Assembly (NCBI RefSeq): GCF_026625565.1
Contig: NZ_CP112998.1
Span: 6,856,501 to 6,920,500 of the forward strand
Source of the DNA: Dyadobacter pollutisoli
Lineage (GTDB): Bacteria; Bacteroidota; Bacteroidia; Cytophagales; Spirosomataceae
DNA length: 64,000 nt
Direction of reading: 5' to 3'
The notes beneath the pieces were generated by a model. It did no database searches. It saw only the letters and a list, made by a program, of their open reading frames with translations, and was not told the origin of the DNA. This document shows positions 7,963 to 16,438 of this stretch, piece after piece; the first letter of the stretch is position 1; every line of letters begins with the position of its first letter. The position numbers were made by a program, and so were the translations under genes.

Positions 7963-9495
7963 TTGAACAAGAAAGTAATTCTTATAATCATGGACGGTTG
8001 GGGGATCGCCAAATTCGGCGAGGAAAACCGTTCAGCTGTCATTGCTGCAAATACGCCTTTTTACGACAGTATTTTGCAAAAATATCCTAATAGCAAGCTG
8101 GAAGCAAGTGGCTTGGCGGTAGGCCTTCCTGACGGACAAATGGGTAACTCAGAAGTAGGCCACACCAACCTCGGCGCCGGACGCGTAGTATATCAGGATC
8201 TTGTTAAAATTAACCTGGCTGTTACCGAAGGTACTTTGGGGCAGGAGCCGGTTTTGACGAAGGCATTGGATTACGCCAAGGAAAACGGCAAAAAGGTACA
8301 TTTTATAGGTCTGGTTTCTGACGGAGGGGTACATTCCCACATTGATCATTTGAAGGGACTTTGTAAAATAGCTGCGGATAAGGGCCTTTCCAATGTGTTT
8401 GTACACGCCTTTACCGACGGCCGCGACTGTGATCCTAAAAGTGGACTTGGTTTCCTGACGGACCTGACAGATTCAATGGCGCAAACTACCGGTAAGATTG
8501 CAAGCATTACCGGCAGGTACTATGCAATGGATCGTGATAAGCGTTGGGAGCGTGTAAAGCTGGCCTACGATGCCATGGTTCATGGCGAGGGCAAGCATGT
8601 GCCTTCTGCTGATGTCTTGAAAACTGTGCAGGCATCTTACGAAGAAGGCGTGACGGATGAATTTATTCTTCCTATTATCGCTACCGACGCAGCAGGAATA
8701 CCAGTTGCGGTGATCGAAGAAGGGGATGTGGTATTATGTTTCAATTTCAGGACGGACCGTGGACGTGAAATCACAGAAGTGCTGACACAACAGGATTTCC
8801 ACGAGCAGAATATGCACAAACTGAACCTTCGTTATATCACCATGACCAACTATGATGATACATTCAAGGGTGTAGACGTGATTTTTGATAAGGACAACCT
8901 TAATAACACCCTGGGGGAAGTTTTGGAATCCGCTGGCAAGAAGCAGATTCGCATTGCTGAAACAGAGAAATATCCTCACGTGACTTTCTTTTTCTCTGGT
9001 GGCAGAGAAAAAACATTCGTAGGAGAAAGCAGGTTGCTTTGTGCTTCCCCAAAAGTGGCGACATACGATCTACAACCGGAAATGTCTGCACCTTGTCTTA
9101 GGGATTCAATCGTTGCTGAGCTGGAAAAAGAAGAGGTAGATTTCGTTTGCCTTAATTTTGCTAATCCGGACATGGTGGGTCATACGGGTATTTTTGAGGC
9201 AGCTGTGAAGGCTTGTGAAACTGTGGACCAATGTGTAGAGGCAGTTGTTACGACCGGCTTGAACCATGGTTATTCATCCATTATCATTGCCGATCATGGA
9301 AACTCGGATTACATGAGAAATGATGATGGCTCGCCTAATACAGCGCACTCATTGAACCTGGTGCCTTGTATATTGGTTGACAACAACTATCAAACGCCAA
9401 TCAAAGACGGAAAGCTGGCGGATATCGCACCAACCATTTTGCAGCTTATGGGAATACCCCAGCCAGCTGAAATGACAGGAACGAGCATTTTGTAA
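7963..9495 (+). CDS. gpmI: 2,3-bisphosphoglycerate-independent phosphoglycerate mutase
   Basis: Interconverts 3- and 2-phosphoglycerate with a phosphoserine intermediate and two Mn ions. The 510-residue product has the alkaline-phosphatase-type metal motif VILIIMDGWG at the N-terminus, the nucleophilic serine in MGNSEVGHTNLGAGR (near residue 64), the phosphate-binding insert with FTDGRDCDPKSG and GRYYAMDRDKRWER, and the C-terminal metal sites NPDMVGHTG and IIADHGNSD. The start codon is TTG: no in-frame ATG exists before the conserved DGWG motif. It works next to eno in the same pathway. Confidence 0.97.
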   Translation: MNKKVILIIMDGWGIAKFGEENRSAVIAANTPFYDSILQKYPNSKLEASGLAVGLPDGQMGNSEVGHTNLGAGRVVYQDLVKINLAVTEGTLGQEPVLTKALDYAKENGKKVHFIGLVSDGGVHSHIDHLKGLCKIAADKGLSNVFVHAFTDGRDCDPKSGLGFLTDLTDSMAQTTGKIASITGRYYAMDRDKRWERVKLAYDAMVHGEGKHVPSADVLKTVQASYEEGVTDEFILPIIATDAAGIPVAVIEEGDVVLCFNFRTDRGREITEVLTQQDFHEQNMHKLNLRYITMTNYDDTFKGVDVIFDKDNLNNTLGEVLESAGKKQIRIAETEKYPHVTFFFSGGREKTFVGESRLLCASPKVATYDLQPEMSAPCLRDSIVAELEKEEVDFVCLNFANPDMVGHTGIFEAAVKACETVDQCVEAVVTTGLNHGYSSIIIADHGNSDYMRNDDGSPNTAHSLNLVPCILVDNNYQTPIKDGKLADIAPTILQLMGIPQPAEMTGTSIL

Positions 9496-9525
9496 ACTTA
9501 ACCTGTTTAAAACGTGTTAATTTTG

Positions 9526-9556
9526 CAGAGAGCCCACCGGGCTCTCTGTTTTTTTG
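9526..9556 (+). terminator. Intrinsic terminator after gpmI
   Basis: CAGAGAGCCC (9526-9535), loop ACC, GGGCTCTCTG (9539-9548), then a T-run to 9555. It lies between gpmI and the next gene and argues against the earlier GTG start (9514) for that gene. Confidence 0.88.
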
Positions 9557-9585
9557 TTATTCATCATTCCGGTGAGCCAAGTAAA

Positions 9586-10197
9586 ATGCATCACAATATT
9601 TATCCTAATAGCCTGAATACCTCCATTAACAAGCTCTTTCTGGTTCTTTTGGCCCTGGCCGGCACCTTTGTCAGCGCTTGTCAAAATGAAGAAGATCGGA
9701 ACAAAGACGAGAAATTCTATTTTGATCTGAAAAGTTTTGTCGAGAATCAGATTGTATACCTGAATGACAAGAAGCCAATCGTCTCCAAAACTGTGGGGTT
9801 GGATGGTAAAACGGTTTCCAATGAATCGAAAGACATTGATTGGAAAAAAGAACTCGAACTGTTTGTTCAGGCAGATCTCAACAAACCTTCCTACCGTCAA
9901 AGTTATATGGTTGAAAGAAAGGACTCTTCGACTTACGAGTATCGGCTAAAACCGAATGTGGATCTGCCCGTCACATATCTCAAAATCATCACCGATAGCA
10001 GTCTTCATCAGCCGATTTATGTCAAAGCTTTGTTTCAATCCAGCAACAGGATATATAAGTCAGAAAAGACCATTGAACTGTCCTGCACGCGTGGGGATAA
10101 TATTTGGGAATTGACGTCTTATTCAGTGAACGGATATCAGCAATTAATCTTTATGGATCGCAAGACCTTTGATATTAAGGCCAATATAGGACTTTAG
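9586..10197 (+). CDS. Hypothetical lipoprotein
   Basis: 203-residue protein with an N-terminal region, a hydrophobic stretch (KLFLVLLALAGTFV) and a lipobox-like SAC followed by QNEEDRN, so it is probably lipidated and held in the envelope. The mature part is charged, with alternating polar strands and no family I recognise. The ATG at 9586 is chosen over a GTG at 9514, because the latter lies upstream of the gpmI terminator. It stands alone between gpmI and the coiled-coil protein. Function unknown. Confidence 0.75.
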   Translation: MHHNIYPNSLNTSINKLFLVLLALAGTFVSACQNEEDRNKDEKFYFDLKSFVENQIVYLNDKKPIVSKTVGLDGKTVSNESKDIDWKKELELFVQADLNKPSYRQSYMVERKDSSTYEYRLKPNVDLPVTYLKIITDSSLHQPIYVKALFQSSNRIYKSEKTIELSCTRGDNIWELTSYSVNGYQQLIFMDRKTFDIKANIGL

Positions 10198-10521
10198 AGG
10201 GGTTTTTGCATAGCTTTGGGTTGTACTGTTACACCATATTTTGGGTAAACATTACCCAAAAATCCAAAATCAATTTTTACTTTTCCTGCCAACTTCACAA
10301 TTTTCAATTCTTAGATTTTAAGCAAGAAAGGATCGAAATGTCATCATTTTGGCCCTTTTTTGCTGTTACGGAGAATCTTACGCATTATTAGGAAGTGATC
10401 ATAATTGCATCGGAAGCCGATTCGGCACAGAATTGGTTGCATTGAAAGCAATACCATGTAGACCCGGCATATTTTTAACCTGTCAACATGTAAACTAAAT
10501 CACAAAACAAATTCTAATTCA
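10198..10521. other. Gene-free intergenic region with a perfect palindrome
   Basis: 324 bp without a credible gene. It is AT-rich and contains TTTTGGGTAA-ACA-TTACCCAAAA at 10239-10261, a perfect 10-bp inverted repeat about 40 nt after the lipoprotein stop. TATTTTTA at about 10469 is one mismatch from the Bacteroidota -7 box and could serve the gene at 10522. Confidence 0.6.
10239..10261. repeat. Perfect 10-bp inverted repeat, possible operator or terminator stem
   Basis: Arms TTTTGGGTAA and TTACCCAAAA around ACA. There is no T-run after it on either strand beyond the arm itself, so it fits a protein-binding palindrome about as well as a terminator. Its role is unknown. Confidence 0.45.
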
Positions 10522-11475
10522 ATGCAACAAGAACAAAAAAATAAGCAAAGCATAGCGTGGGCGATGGTGGTTGTCCTTGGGCTAGCAACAGCCATGTTTG
10601 GCTACCTGTTTACAACTCAGAAACAAGAGTTGACAACTCAGGAATCTATGGTAGTTGAGAAAGCAAGAGAATTAGCTGTTACGAAAACTAAACTGGATTC
10701 GATATCAACAGTACTTGACGCCAAAATTGCAGAAGTAGAAAGATTAGGTGGAGACATCACAGAGTTGACAAAAGTAAAAGAAAAACTGGAAGCTGATAAG
10801 CTAGCATTCAGCCGCAGCAGAAAAGTTGAAACCAACAAATATCTTGGAAAAATCAAGGAATACGAAAAATTCCTGACGGAGAAAGACGAAATGATTGCTC
10901 AGTTGAAAGCTGAGAACGAACATCTGGTGGCCTCTAACGATTCGCTAAGCACACACGTAGGATCACTTACAAGCGAGCGCGAGAGACTGGTACAACGCCA
11001 GGCGGAATTGACTGACTCGGTCGTAACCTTTACGGCTGCTAATAAAGAGCTGAGCGATAAAGTAACGAAAGCAGCTGCTTTGAAAGCGCAAAACCTGAAA
11101 ATCCTGACTGTTAATTCAAGAGGAAAAATAAAGGATAAAGAAGAGTACAAAGCGAGCCGCGTTGACAAACTGAAGTTGGTGTTCAACCTGCCTGAAAACG
11201 AGCTTACTGCTCAGGAAGCGAAAGACATTTATGTACGGGTATTGGATCCGGAAGGAGCAGTGGTAGCTGACAATGCTACTGGCTCAGGAGAATTTGAAGT
11301 GGATGGAGCGCCGTCTAAATTTACGACTCGTGAATCCATTGCATATCAAAACAACAATCAGAAAGTTGAAATGTTGTACGATAATACTTCTCAGTTCCGT
11401 CCGGGAAAATACAATGTGGAGCTGTATGCTGAGGGCTACAAAATTGGTGGCGGAAATTTCACCATCAAGAAATAA
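10522..11475 (+). CDS. Membrane-anchored coiled-coil protein, unknown function
   Basis: 317-residue protein with one N-terminal membrane segment (SIAWAMVVVLGLATAMFGYLF, about residues 9-30), then a long coiled coil (about 35-190) with regular heptads rich in Lys, Glu, Leu and Ser, and a C-terminal globular part (about 195-317) that looks like a beta-sandwich (LKLVFNLPENEL, IYVRVLDPEGAV, GKYNVELYAEGYKIGGGNF). The topology predicts a periplasmic coiled coil anchored in the inner membrane. I recognise the type from Bacteroidota but no function. Its own terminator follows. Confidence 0.8.
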   Translation: MQQEQKNKQSIAWAMVVVLGLATAMFGYLFTTQKQELTTQESMVVEKARELAVTKTKLDSISTVLDAKIAEVERLGGDITELTKVKEKLEADKLAFSRSRKVETNKYLGKIKEYEKFLTEKDEMIAQLKAENEHLVASNDSLSTHVGSLTSERERLVQRQAELTDSVVTFTAANKELSDKVTKAAALKAQNLKILTVNSRGKIKDKEEYKASRVDKLKLVFNLPENELTAQEAKDIYVRVLDPEGAVVADNATGSGEFEVDGAPSKFTTRESIAYQNNNQKVEMLYDNTSQFRPGKYNVELYAEGYKIGGGNFTIKK

Positions 11476-11503
11476 GACTTAACTTCACACCATGCATAGC
11501 TAT

Positions 11504-11534
11504 AATGCGGCTGATTTATCAGCCGCATTTTTTG
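11504..11534 (+). terminator. Intrinsic terminator after the coiled-coil gene
   Basis: AATGCGGCTGAT (11504-11515), TT, ATCAGCCGCATT (11518-11529), then further T. Perfect 12-bp stem between two convergent genes. Confidence 0.88.
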
Positions 11535-11544
11535 TGCACCAATG

Positions 11545-12435
11545 TCAGACATTGTTTTGATTCTTAATGACTTCAATGAAGCTCTTCAATTCCTCGGTGC
11601 GCTCGGGGCCGGAATCGGGATACGACATGTTCATTTTCTTTAATTCTTCAATGATGATCCTGCTCACGGTTAAGCGGAGGTTTTTCTTGTCATCAGCTGG
11701 CACAACGTACCAGGGCGCTTTTTTTGAGGCGGTTTCGTTAATGCAGGTTTGGTAAGCCTCCATATACTCATTCCACTTGTCCCTGACCTTCACGTCCTGC
11801 TCTTCAAATTTCCAATTCTTTGAAGGATCTTCAATGCGCTCAATGAGGCGTGCGGCTTGTTCTTCCTTCGATACATTCAGAAAGAATTTAATCACTCTGA
11901 TACCATTCCTGTATAAGTACTTTTCGAGATTACCGATATCTGAATATCGCTGCTTCCACACTTTATCAAGGTCTTCGGTAAGCTCTACGGGCAACCGCTG
12001 GGACTTAGTCAATATGTCCGGTTCCACTTTTACCACCAGTACTTCCTCATAGTAGCTTCTGTTGAAGATCGTAATGGTACCACGCTGAGGAAGTACCTGA
12101 TTAGTCCGCCACAGGAAATCATGACCCAGTTCCGTCTCCGTAGGTCTTTTGAATGAATGAATTTTGATACCGACGGGGTTTACTCCGGAAAGAACATGTT
12201 TAATAGTGCCGTCTTTGCCCGCAGCGTCCATGGCCTGGAAAATGACGAGAAGGCCGTACCTGTTGTGGGCATACATCATACTCTGCAATTCATCCAGCTC
12301 CTTGGCCGATTGGCTTTGCATTGCCTCGTACTCCTCCTTGTCATCGTAAATGTCCTTGAATCTGGTTTTGGCTTTTTTGATGTCAAATTTTGCCGTGCCG
12401 TCGATGCGGTAATCTTCTATTTTAAAGTCCGACAT
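11545..12435 (-). CDS. PPK2-family polyphosphate:nucleotide phosphotransferase
   Basis: Cytosolic kinase that uses inorganic polyphosphate to phosphorylate nucleotides. The sequence has the PPK2 Walker A (VIFQAMDAAGKDGTIKHV), the lid and catalytic region FNRSYYEEVLVVKVEP, and the C-terminal WKFEEQDVKVRDKWNEYMEAY and YVVPADDKKNLRL motifs. Starting at the ATG at 12435 gives 296 residues; a TTG at 12459 would add eight residues and is less likely. Downstream of rdgB on the same strand with a gap of 39 nt, so both nucleotide-metabolism genes may share a transcript. AMP versus ADP/GDP preference cannot be read with certainty. Confidence 0.9.
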   Translation of the reverse strand: MSDFKIEDYRIDGTAKFDIKKAKTRFKDIYDDKEEYEAMQSQSAKELDELQSMMYAHNRYGLLVIFQAMDAAGKDGTIKHVLSGVNPVGIKIHSFKRPTETELGHDFLWRTNQVLPQRGTITIFNRSYYEEVLVVKVEPDILTKSQRLPVELTEDLDKVWKQRYSDIGNLEKYLYRNGIRVIKFFLNVSKEEQAARLIERIEDPSKNWKFEEQDVKVRDKWNEYMEAYQTCINETASKKAPWYVVPADDKKNLRLTVSRIIIEELKKMNMSYPDSGPERTEELKSFIEVIKNQNNV

Positions 12436-12474
12436 AGTGTTGGTTTTTATGAATGACAAAAAGAATGTAGCTCA

Positions 12475-13059
12475 CTATGAATTCTCTGGTGCTTTCAAGA
12501 ATGCTACCAGTTTGGCAAATGCCCGCGCACGATGACTTAGTGCGGATTTTTCGGCTAAAGTCATCTCCGCAAATGTGCGGTCGTAACCCTCGGGAACAAA
12601 CACAGGATCATATCCAAAACCGTTTGCTCCTCGTTTTTCAAAAATGATTTTACCCTCCACACTACCTTCAAACTGGCGGTACTGACCGTCAATTACCAAA
12701 GTAATTACCGTAATAAATCTCGCTGCGGGATCAGTTTGCCCGGCTAGGTTTTGAAGCAGCAGGTCAATATTTTCACCGGCATCCCGCTGCGGACCGGCAT
12801 ATCGTGCTGATTTCACTCCAGGGTCGCCATTCAAAGCGTCTACTTCAAGCCCGGTATCATCTGCGAAACAATTAATACCGAAGTTGTCCCAAACGTATTC
12901 AGCTTTCCCTTTCGAGTTTTCAGCGATGGTGTCGTAAGGTTCGGGGATATCCTCATTACATTCAATGTCTTTTAATGTAACAAGTTCAAAATGAGTGCCT
13001 AATAATACCTGTATTTCTTCTAGTTTGTGAAGGTTATTGGTCGCGAAGCAAAGTTTCAT
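12475..13059 (-). CDS. rdgB: RdgB/HAM1 non-canonical purine NTP pyrophosphatase
   Basis: Hydrolyses ITP, dITP and XTP to monophosphates and so keeps deaminated purines out of nucleic acids. The 194-residue product begins MKLCFATNNLHKLEEI, which is the phosphate-binding start of the family, and has CFADDTGLEVDAL, KSARYAG and GFGYDPVFVPEG, ending with SHRARAF. The start at 13059 is chosen because the family begins exactly there; an upstream ATG at 13089 would add ten unrelated residues. It lies downstream of the FKBP gene terminator and upstream of the PPK2 gene. Confidence 0.95.
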   Translation of the reverse strand: MKLCFATNNLHKLEEIQVLLGTHFELVTLKDIECNEDIPEPYDTIAENSKGKAEYVWDNFGINCFADDTGLEVDALNGDPGVKSARYAGPQRDAGENIDLLLQNLAGQTDPAARFITVITLVIDGQYRQFEGSVEGKIIFEKRGANGFGYDPVFVPEGYDRTFAEMTLAEKSALSHRARAFAKLVAFLKAPENS

Positions 13060-13096
13060 AGAATAGAATGTATGGTAATCGAATTGCATTTTACAT

Positions 13097-13132
13097 AAAA
13101 AAACGGCTACTCTTGTGAAGCAGCCGTTTTTA
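13097..13132 (-). terminator. Intrinsic terminator after the FKBP lipoprotein gene
   Basis: AAAAACGGCT (13099-13108) and AGCCGTTTTT (13122-13131) form a 10-bp stem. Reading on the minus strand the T-run corresponds to the A-run at 13097-13103. It lies 15 nt beyond the FKBP stop and upstream of rdgB. Confidence 0.85.
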
Positions 13133-13146
13133 AAATTCCTTTCATA

Positions 13147-14052
13147 TTATTTTGCGGGAGGAGCCACCGGAGGACCAGCTGGTGCAGCCTGACCTTTTGA
13201 GAAGTCAATCAGTTCCATTTCAAACTGAAGTACCGAGTTTCCAGGGATCGGGCCGTATGCTTCCGGACCATAAGCAAGTCCTGATGGAATCAATAGCAAT
13301 CCTTTTTCGCCTTTTTTCATCAACATAATGCCTTCTTCCCAGCCTGGAATTACCATTCCTGCACCCACTTGCAGGTCAAGAGGTTTGCCTTGGTTTTTAG
13401 AGCTGTCAAATTCTTTTCCATCCAGGAATTTACCTGTATAATGTACTTTCACATTATCCCCGGCAGCAGGACTTGCACCAGCACCTTCAACCTGCGGTAC
13501 ATAATATAAGCCCGAAGCAGTTTTACGTGCTTTCCCTTTCAGATTGTTTTTGGCAAGGAATGCCTCAATGGTTTTTGCGTCAATAGCTTTTTGCTTTACC
13601 GCAGATTCAGACTGTTGTTTCTGGAATTCTTCGGAAGTAAGTACACTGACAACCTTAACAGTGAAAGTCAGTTCTGATCCTTTTTTGATCATAGGAGGCA
13701 TAGGCTGACCAATTTTCGCAAACATTGTATCTGCATTGATCATGAATTTCGCGCTGTCACCAGTTGCGAGCAAAGTCAAACCTTCTTCAAAGCTTCCTTT
13801 GTACTGAGGAGCCTGCAATACCATTTTGTAAGGATTTCCTTCTTTGTAAGTATCCCGAAGCGTAGAGTCAGAGCCATTTTTCAAAACCATGTGGAAAGAC
13901 ATGATATCTCCTAATTTGGCTTTTCTAGCATCATCGTCATGTTCAAAAATCTGATATTTTAGCCCACTTTCAGTAACCTGCGTACGATATTTGTTGCAAG
14001 CGGCTGCGAGAATAGTTATGCCCATCGCATAACCGATTGTTTTAAGATTCAT
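13147..14052 (-). CDS. FKBP-type peptidyl-prolyl isomerase lipoprotein with two FKBP-like domains
   Basis: Predicted envelope folding catalyst. A short signal peptide ends in the lipobox-like AAAC (Cys 19). Residues about 30-140 look like a degenerate FKBP domain (LGDIMSFHMVLKNGSD, GSFEEGLTLLATGDSAKFMI), and residues 180-285 are a canonical FKBP domain (GDNVKVHYTGKFLDGKEFDSS, VIPGWEEGIMLMKKGEK, LLIPSGLAYG, LQFEMELIDF). The C-terminus is Pro/Ala-rich. It follows the DHH-family gene on the same strand with a gap of 53 nt. The tandem arrangement with one degenerate domain is common in Bacteroidota; substrates are unknown. Confidence 0.92.
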   Translation of the reverse strand: MNLKTIGYAMGITILAAACNKYRTQVTESGLKYQIFEHDDDARKAKLGDIMSFHMVLKNGSDSTLRDTYKEGNPYKMVLQAPQYKGSFEEGLTLLATGDSAKFMINADTMFAKIGQPMPPMIKKGSELTFTVKVVSVLTSEEFQKQQSESAVKQKAIDAKTIEAFLAKNNLKGKARKTASGLYYVPQVEGAGASPAAGDNVKVHYTGKFLDGKEFDSSKNQGKPLDLQVGAGMVIPGWEEGIMLMKKGEKGLLLIPSGLAYGPEAYGPIPGNSVLQFEMELIDFSKGQAAPAGPPVAPPAK

Positions 14053-14105
14053 TTGATTGCGTTAATTAGAAAATATTTGGTAAATTTTAAGATAAGAATT
14101 TAAGT

Positions 14106-15140
14106 TTAGTCAACGTTCAAAAGCTCCTGTTGGTATGCCGGAAGAACACTTAAAAAATAGGCAACCGTTTCATTTACTGATTGTTCTGAACGTCCACCCG
14201 ATGCATTCTTGTGCCCGCCTCCACTAAAATGTGTACTTGCAAGGTCTCTCACCGAGAATGTCCCTACCGATCTGAAAGAGATTTTCACTTCTCCCTTTCT
14301 TTCAATAAACATAGCCGACATTACTACGTTTTCAACCTGCAACCCGTAATTCACGATACCCTCAGTTTCGCCGGTACTTGAATGAAATTTAAGCAACTCA
14401 GCTTCCGTCAGCACCATATATGCAGTTCGGTATTCAGGAAGTACTACCAGCTTTTGAGAAAGTACATAACCCAGGAATTGCAGTCTTGATAATGGCGCAT
14501 TGTCGTAGATCATCCTATGAACACGGCTCGAATCGAAACCTGTCAACATCAGATCCGCTACCGCCAAATGTACTTCCGGAGTGACGTTCCCATGCCTGAA
14601 TGAGCCTGTGTCCGTCATAATACCGGCATACAGATTTTCGGCAGTAGGGATGTCAAAAAGCTGATCAGCTGAAAGCCCGCCTTCCATTTCTTTCACCAGG
14701 GAATAAACCAGCTGAGCAGTAGCAGCAGCATGTGTATCCCAGATCATCCATTTTGCAAAGTGCTCAGGTTCAAGGTGATGGTCTATCATTAACTTCGGAG
14801 CGGCAGCATCCTGTACTACTTTGCCAAGGTCTTTCAAGCGTGAAAGAGCTGAAAAATCAAGACAGCAAATCAATGTAGCCTGCTCGATTTTTCTTTTACA
14901 TTTACCCTGGTCTCCTGACTTTTCATACACCAGCACATCCGCAATACCTGACATCCATTTAAGGTTCGCAGTGTATTCCGTTGGACTGATTACTGTAACA
15001 TCGTGGCCTTTTTTGATCAGATAACTGGCCCACCCAAGCGATGATCCCAGCGCGTCGGCGTCAGGGTCACGGTGCATCGTAATGATGATTTTTTGGGGAT
15101 GGGATAAAAAAGAGCTTAGCTCTTCAATGGTTTGATTCAC
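14106..15140 (-). CDS. nrnA: DHH/DHHA1 phosphoesterase (NrnA-like oligoribonuclease/pAp phosphatase)
   Basis: Likely degrades nanoRNA to mononucleotides and dephosphorylates 3'-phosphoadenosine 5'-phosphate. The 344-residue protein shows the metal-binding motifs of the DHH family in order: MHRDPDADALGSSLGW (near residue 22), CCLDFSAL, LMIDHHLEPEHF (the DHH motif) and TDTGSFRHGN, and the C-terminal DHHA1 substrate motif FSGGGHKNASGG. Bacteroidota lack Orn, so such proteins usually supply oligoribonuclease activity; assignment is by family. It precedes the FKBP gene, and its start is divergent from ndk. Confidence 0.9.
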   Translation of the reverse strand: MNQTIEELSSFLSHPQKIIITMHRDPDADALGSSLGWASYLIKKGHDVTVISPTEYTANLKWMSGIADVLVYEKSGDQGKCKRKIEQATLICCLDFSALSRLKDLGKVVQDAAAPKLMIDHHLEPEHFAKWMIWDTHAAATAQLVYSLVKEMEGGLSADQLFDIPTAENLYAGIMTDTGSFRHGNVTPEVHLAVADLMLTGFDSSRVHRMIYDNAPLSRLQFLGYVLSQKLVVLPEYRTAYMVLTEAELLKFHSSTGETEGIVNYGLQVENVVMSAMFIERKGEVKISFRSVGTFSVRDLASTHFSGGGHKNASGGRSEQSVNETVAYFLSVLPAYQQELLNVD

Positions 15141-15309
15141 AGTTATTTAATTCAAAAGGGGAGACTTTGCTATTGCTTTGAGCCCACAAAATTAATAAAA
15201 CTGTTGGGATTTGCTCAATCCTGGGCACTAAAGGCTGGCTATCAGGCGATGTTTTATTATTCCTGTATTGTAACCCGCGTGAGGAGGGGGGATATAAAAC
15301 GAAAAAGAG

Positions 15310-15317
15310 TAGTTTTG
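15310..15317 (+). promoter_or_regulatory. Likely -7 promoter box of ndk
   Basis: TAGTTTTG matches TAnnTTTG, 27 nt before the ndk ATG, and supports the start at 15345. No clear -33 element was seen. Confidence 0.5.
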
Positions 15318-15344
15318 CACCAAAATAAAAATTTAGCCAATACC

Positions 15345-15764
15345 ATGCCAACGAATAAAACATTCACAATGATCAAGCCGGATGCCGTACTGGACGGTAA
15401 TACGGGGTCAATTATCAAGATGATTGAAGCTGCGGGTTTTCGTGTAGTAGCTTTGAAAAAGACACAGCTTACCCCGGAACGTGCCGGAGAATTCTATGCA
15501 GTTCACAGAGAGCGTCCGTTCTATAATGGTCTGTGCCAATATATGTCTTCCGGCCCGATTGTTCCGATGATTTTGGAAAAAGAAAACGCAGTGGCAGACT
15601 TCCGTACCTTGATCGGTGCAACTAACCCTGCTAATGCTGACGAAGGTACTATCCGTAAATTGTTTGCGAAGTCCATTGAAGCCAACGCGATCCACGGATC
15701 TGATTCAGATGAAAATGCAGAGATCGAGGGCAACTTCTTCTTCGCGCATCTTGAACAGTTCTAA
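15345..15764 (+). CDS. ndk: Nucleoside diphosphate kinase
   Basis: Transfers the gamma phosphate from ATP to other NDPs through a phosphohistidine. The 139-residue product starts MPTNKTFTMIKPDAV and contains FYAVHRERPFYNGL and the active-site motif AIHGSDSDENAEIE with the catalytic histidine near residue 116. The reading frame is open for another 213 bases upstream, but that stretch has no similarity to the family and contains the promoter box, so the ATG at 15345 is chosen. A very strong terminator follows. Confidence 0.97.
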   Translation: MPTNKTFTMIKPDAVLDGNTGSIIKMIEAAGFRVVALKKTQLTPERAGEFYAVHRERPFYNGLCQYMSSGPIVPMILEKENAVADFRTLIGATNPANADEGTIRKLFAKSIEANAIHGSDSDENAEIEGNFFFAHLEQF

Positions 15765-15777
15765 TAGCTGACCAGTT

Positions 15778-15824
15778 AACAATAAAATACCCTGACGATC
15801 TGATCGTCAGGGTATTTTATTGTT
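15778..15824. terminator. Bidirectional terminator, 23-bp perfect hairpin
   Basis: The arm at 15778-15800 is the exact reverse complement of 15802-15824, with only one base between. The ends are AT-rich (ATAAAATACCCTGACG and its complement), so both strands carry an A-run before and a T-run after the GC-rich core. It separates ndk from the convergent fasciclin gene. Confidence 0.9.
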
Positions 15825-15839
15825 GAGATGTAGTATCAA

Positions 15840-16343
15840 CTAGTTTACTACCAGGCTATCTATCACGTGAATGATTCCATTATCCGCATTGACGTTCTTT
15901 TTGACAATGTCAGATTTGTTAATGGCTACTACGCTGTCAATTTTCGTAATGCTGAGATCCTTATTGTTTTTTGATTTTTTAACACCTGCTTTTAAATTAT
16001 CATAGTCGATGATCTCCTTTGCAATGATATGATTTTTAATGAAAGCCTCGGCAGTTGCCTGATCGGTATACTTGCTCGAACTGGAAATGTTGGCTTTGGC
16101 AAACGCGTCATTATCGGGAGCAAAAAAAGTAAGGTTATCCGTTCTCAATGCATCGCCCATTTTAGCATATGTGACAATTTCCCAAAGTATACTGAACTGC
16201 TCGTTTTCAATGAGCACATCGGTAATGGTTTTAGGCTTTATTAAATCTTCACTGTTTTCCTTACATGAAAAAACGGCTGTTGAAAACACCACTACACCTA
16301 AAAAAAATCTCACGCAACGCCCTGCAAAACGGTTTTTTTTCAT
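15840..16343 (-). CDS. Fasciclin (FAS1)-domain lipoprotein
   Basis: 167-residue protein with a basic N-terminus, a hydrophobic segment and VFSC as a plausible lipobox, then one FAS1 domain of about 125 residues. FAS1 features are FSILWEIVTYAKMGDAL, LTFFAPDNDAFAKANI, the AFIKNHIIAKEIIDYDNL helix pair and the closing NADNGIIHVIDSLVV. FAS1 domains mediate adhesion or polysaccharide and protein contacts at the surface. The start at 16343 is preceded by GGAAAG, a reasonable ribosome binding site. Divergent from the DUF1080 gene across 95 bp. Confidence 0.88.
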   Translation of the reverse strand: MKKNRFAGRCVRFFLGVVVFSTAVFSCKENSEDLIKPKTITDVLIENEQFSILWEIVTYAKMGDALRTDNLTFFAPDNDAFAKANISSSSKYTDQATAEAFIKNHIIAKEIIDYDNLKAGVKKSKNNKDLSITKIDSVVAINKSDIVKKNVNADNGIIHVIDSLVVN

Positions 16344-16438
16344 AGCTTTCCAATTGGTTAATTTCTGTAAAACTAATGGAAAATGTATTTTCACAGAATT
16401 CCTGACCTATTTTTTTTAATCCTAACCCAAAAACCATT

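Noticed and set aside
10206..10391. 61-codon ORF in the gap between the lipoprotein and the coiled-coil gene
   Set aside because: It spans the palindrome, has an unlikely composition (many Phe, Tyr, His) and resembles no family; probably chance in AT-rich DNA.
12436..12459. TTG start that would lengthen the PPK2 protein by eight residues
   Set aside because: An ATG at 12435 gives the expected family start; nothing in the extra codons is conserved.
15132..15344. Upstream extension of the ndk frame
   Set aside because: It overlaps the start of the divergent nrnA gene and contains the probable ndk promoter; the family starts at the ATG at 15345.
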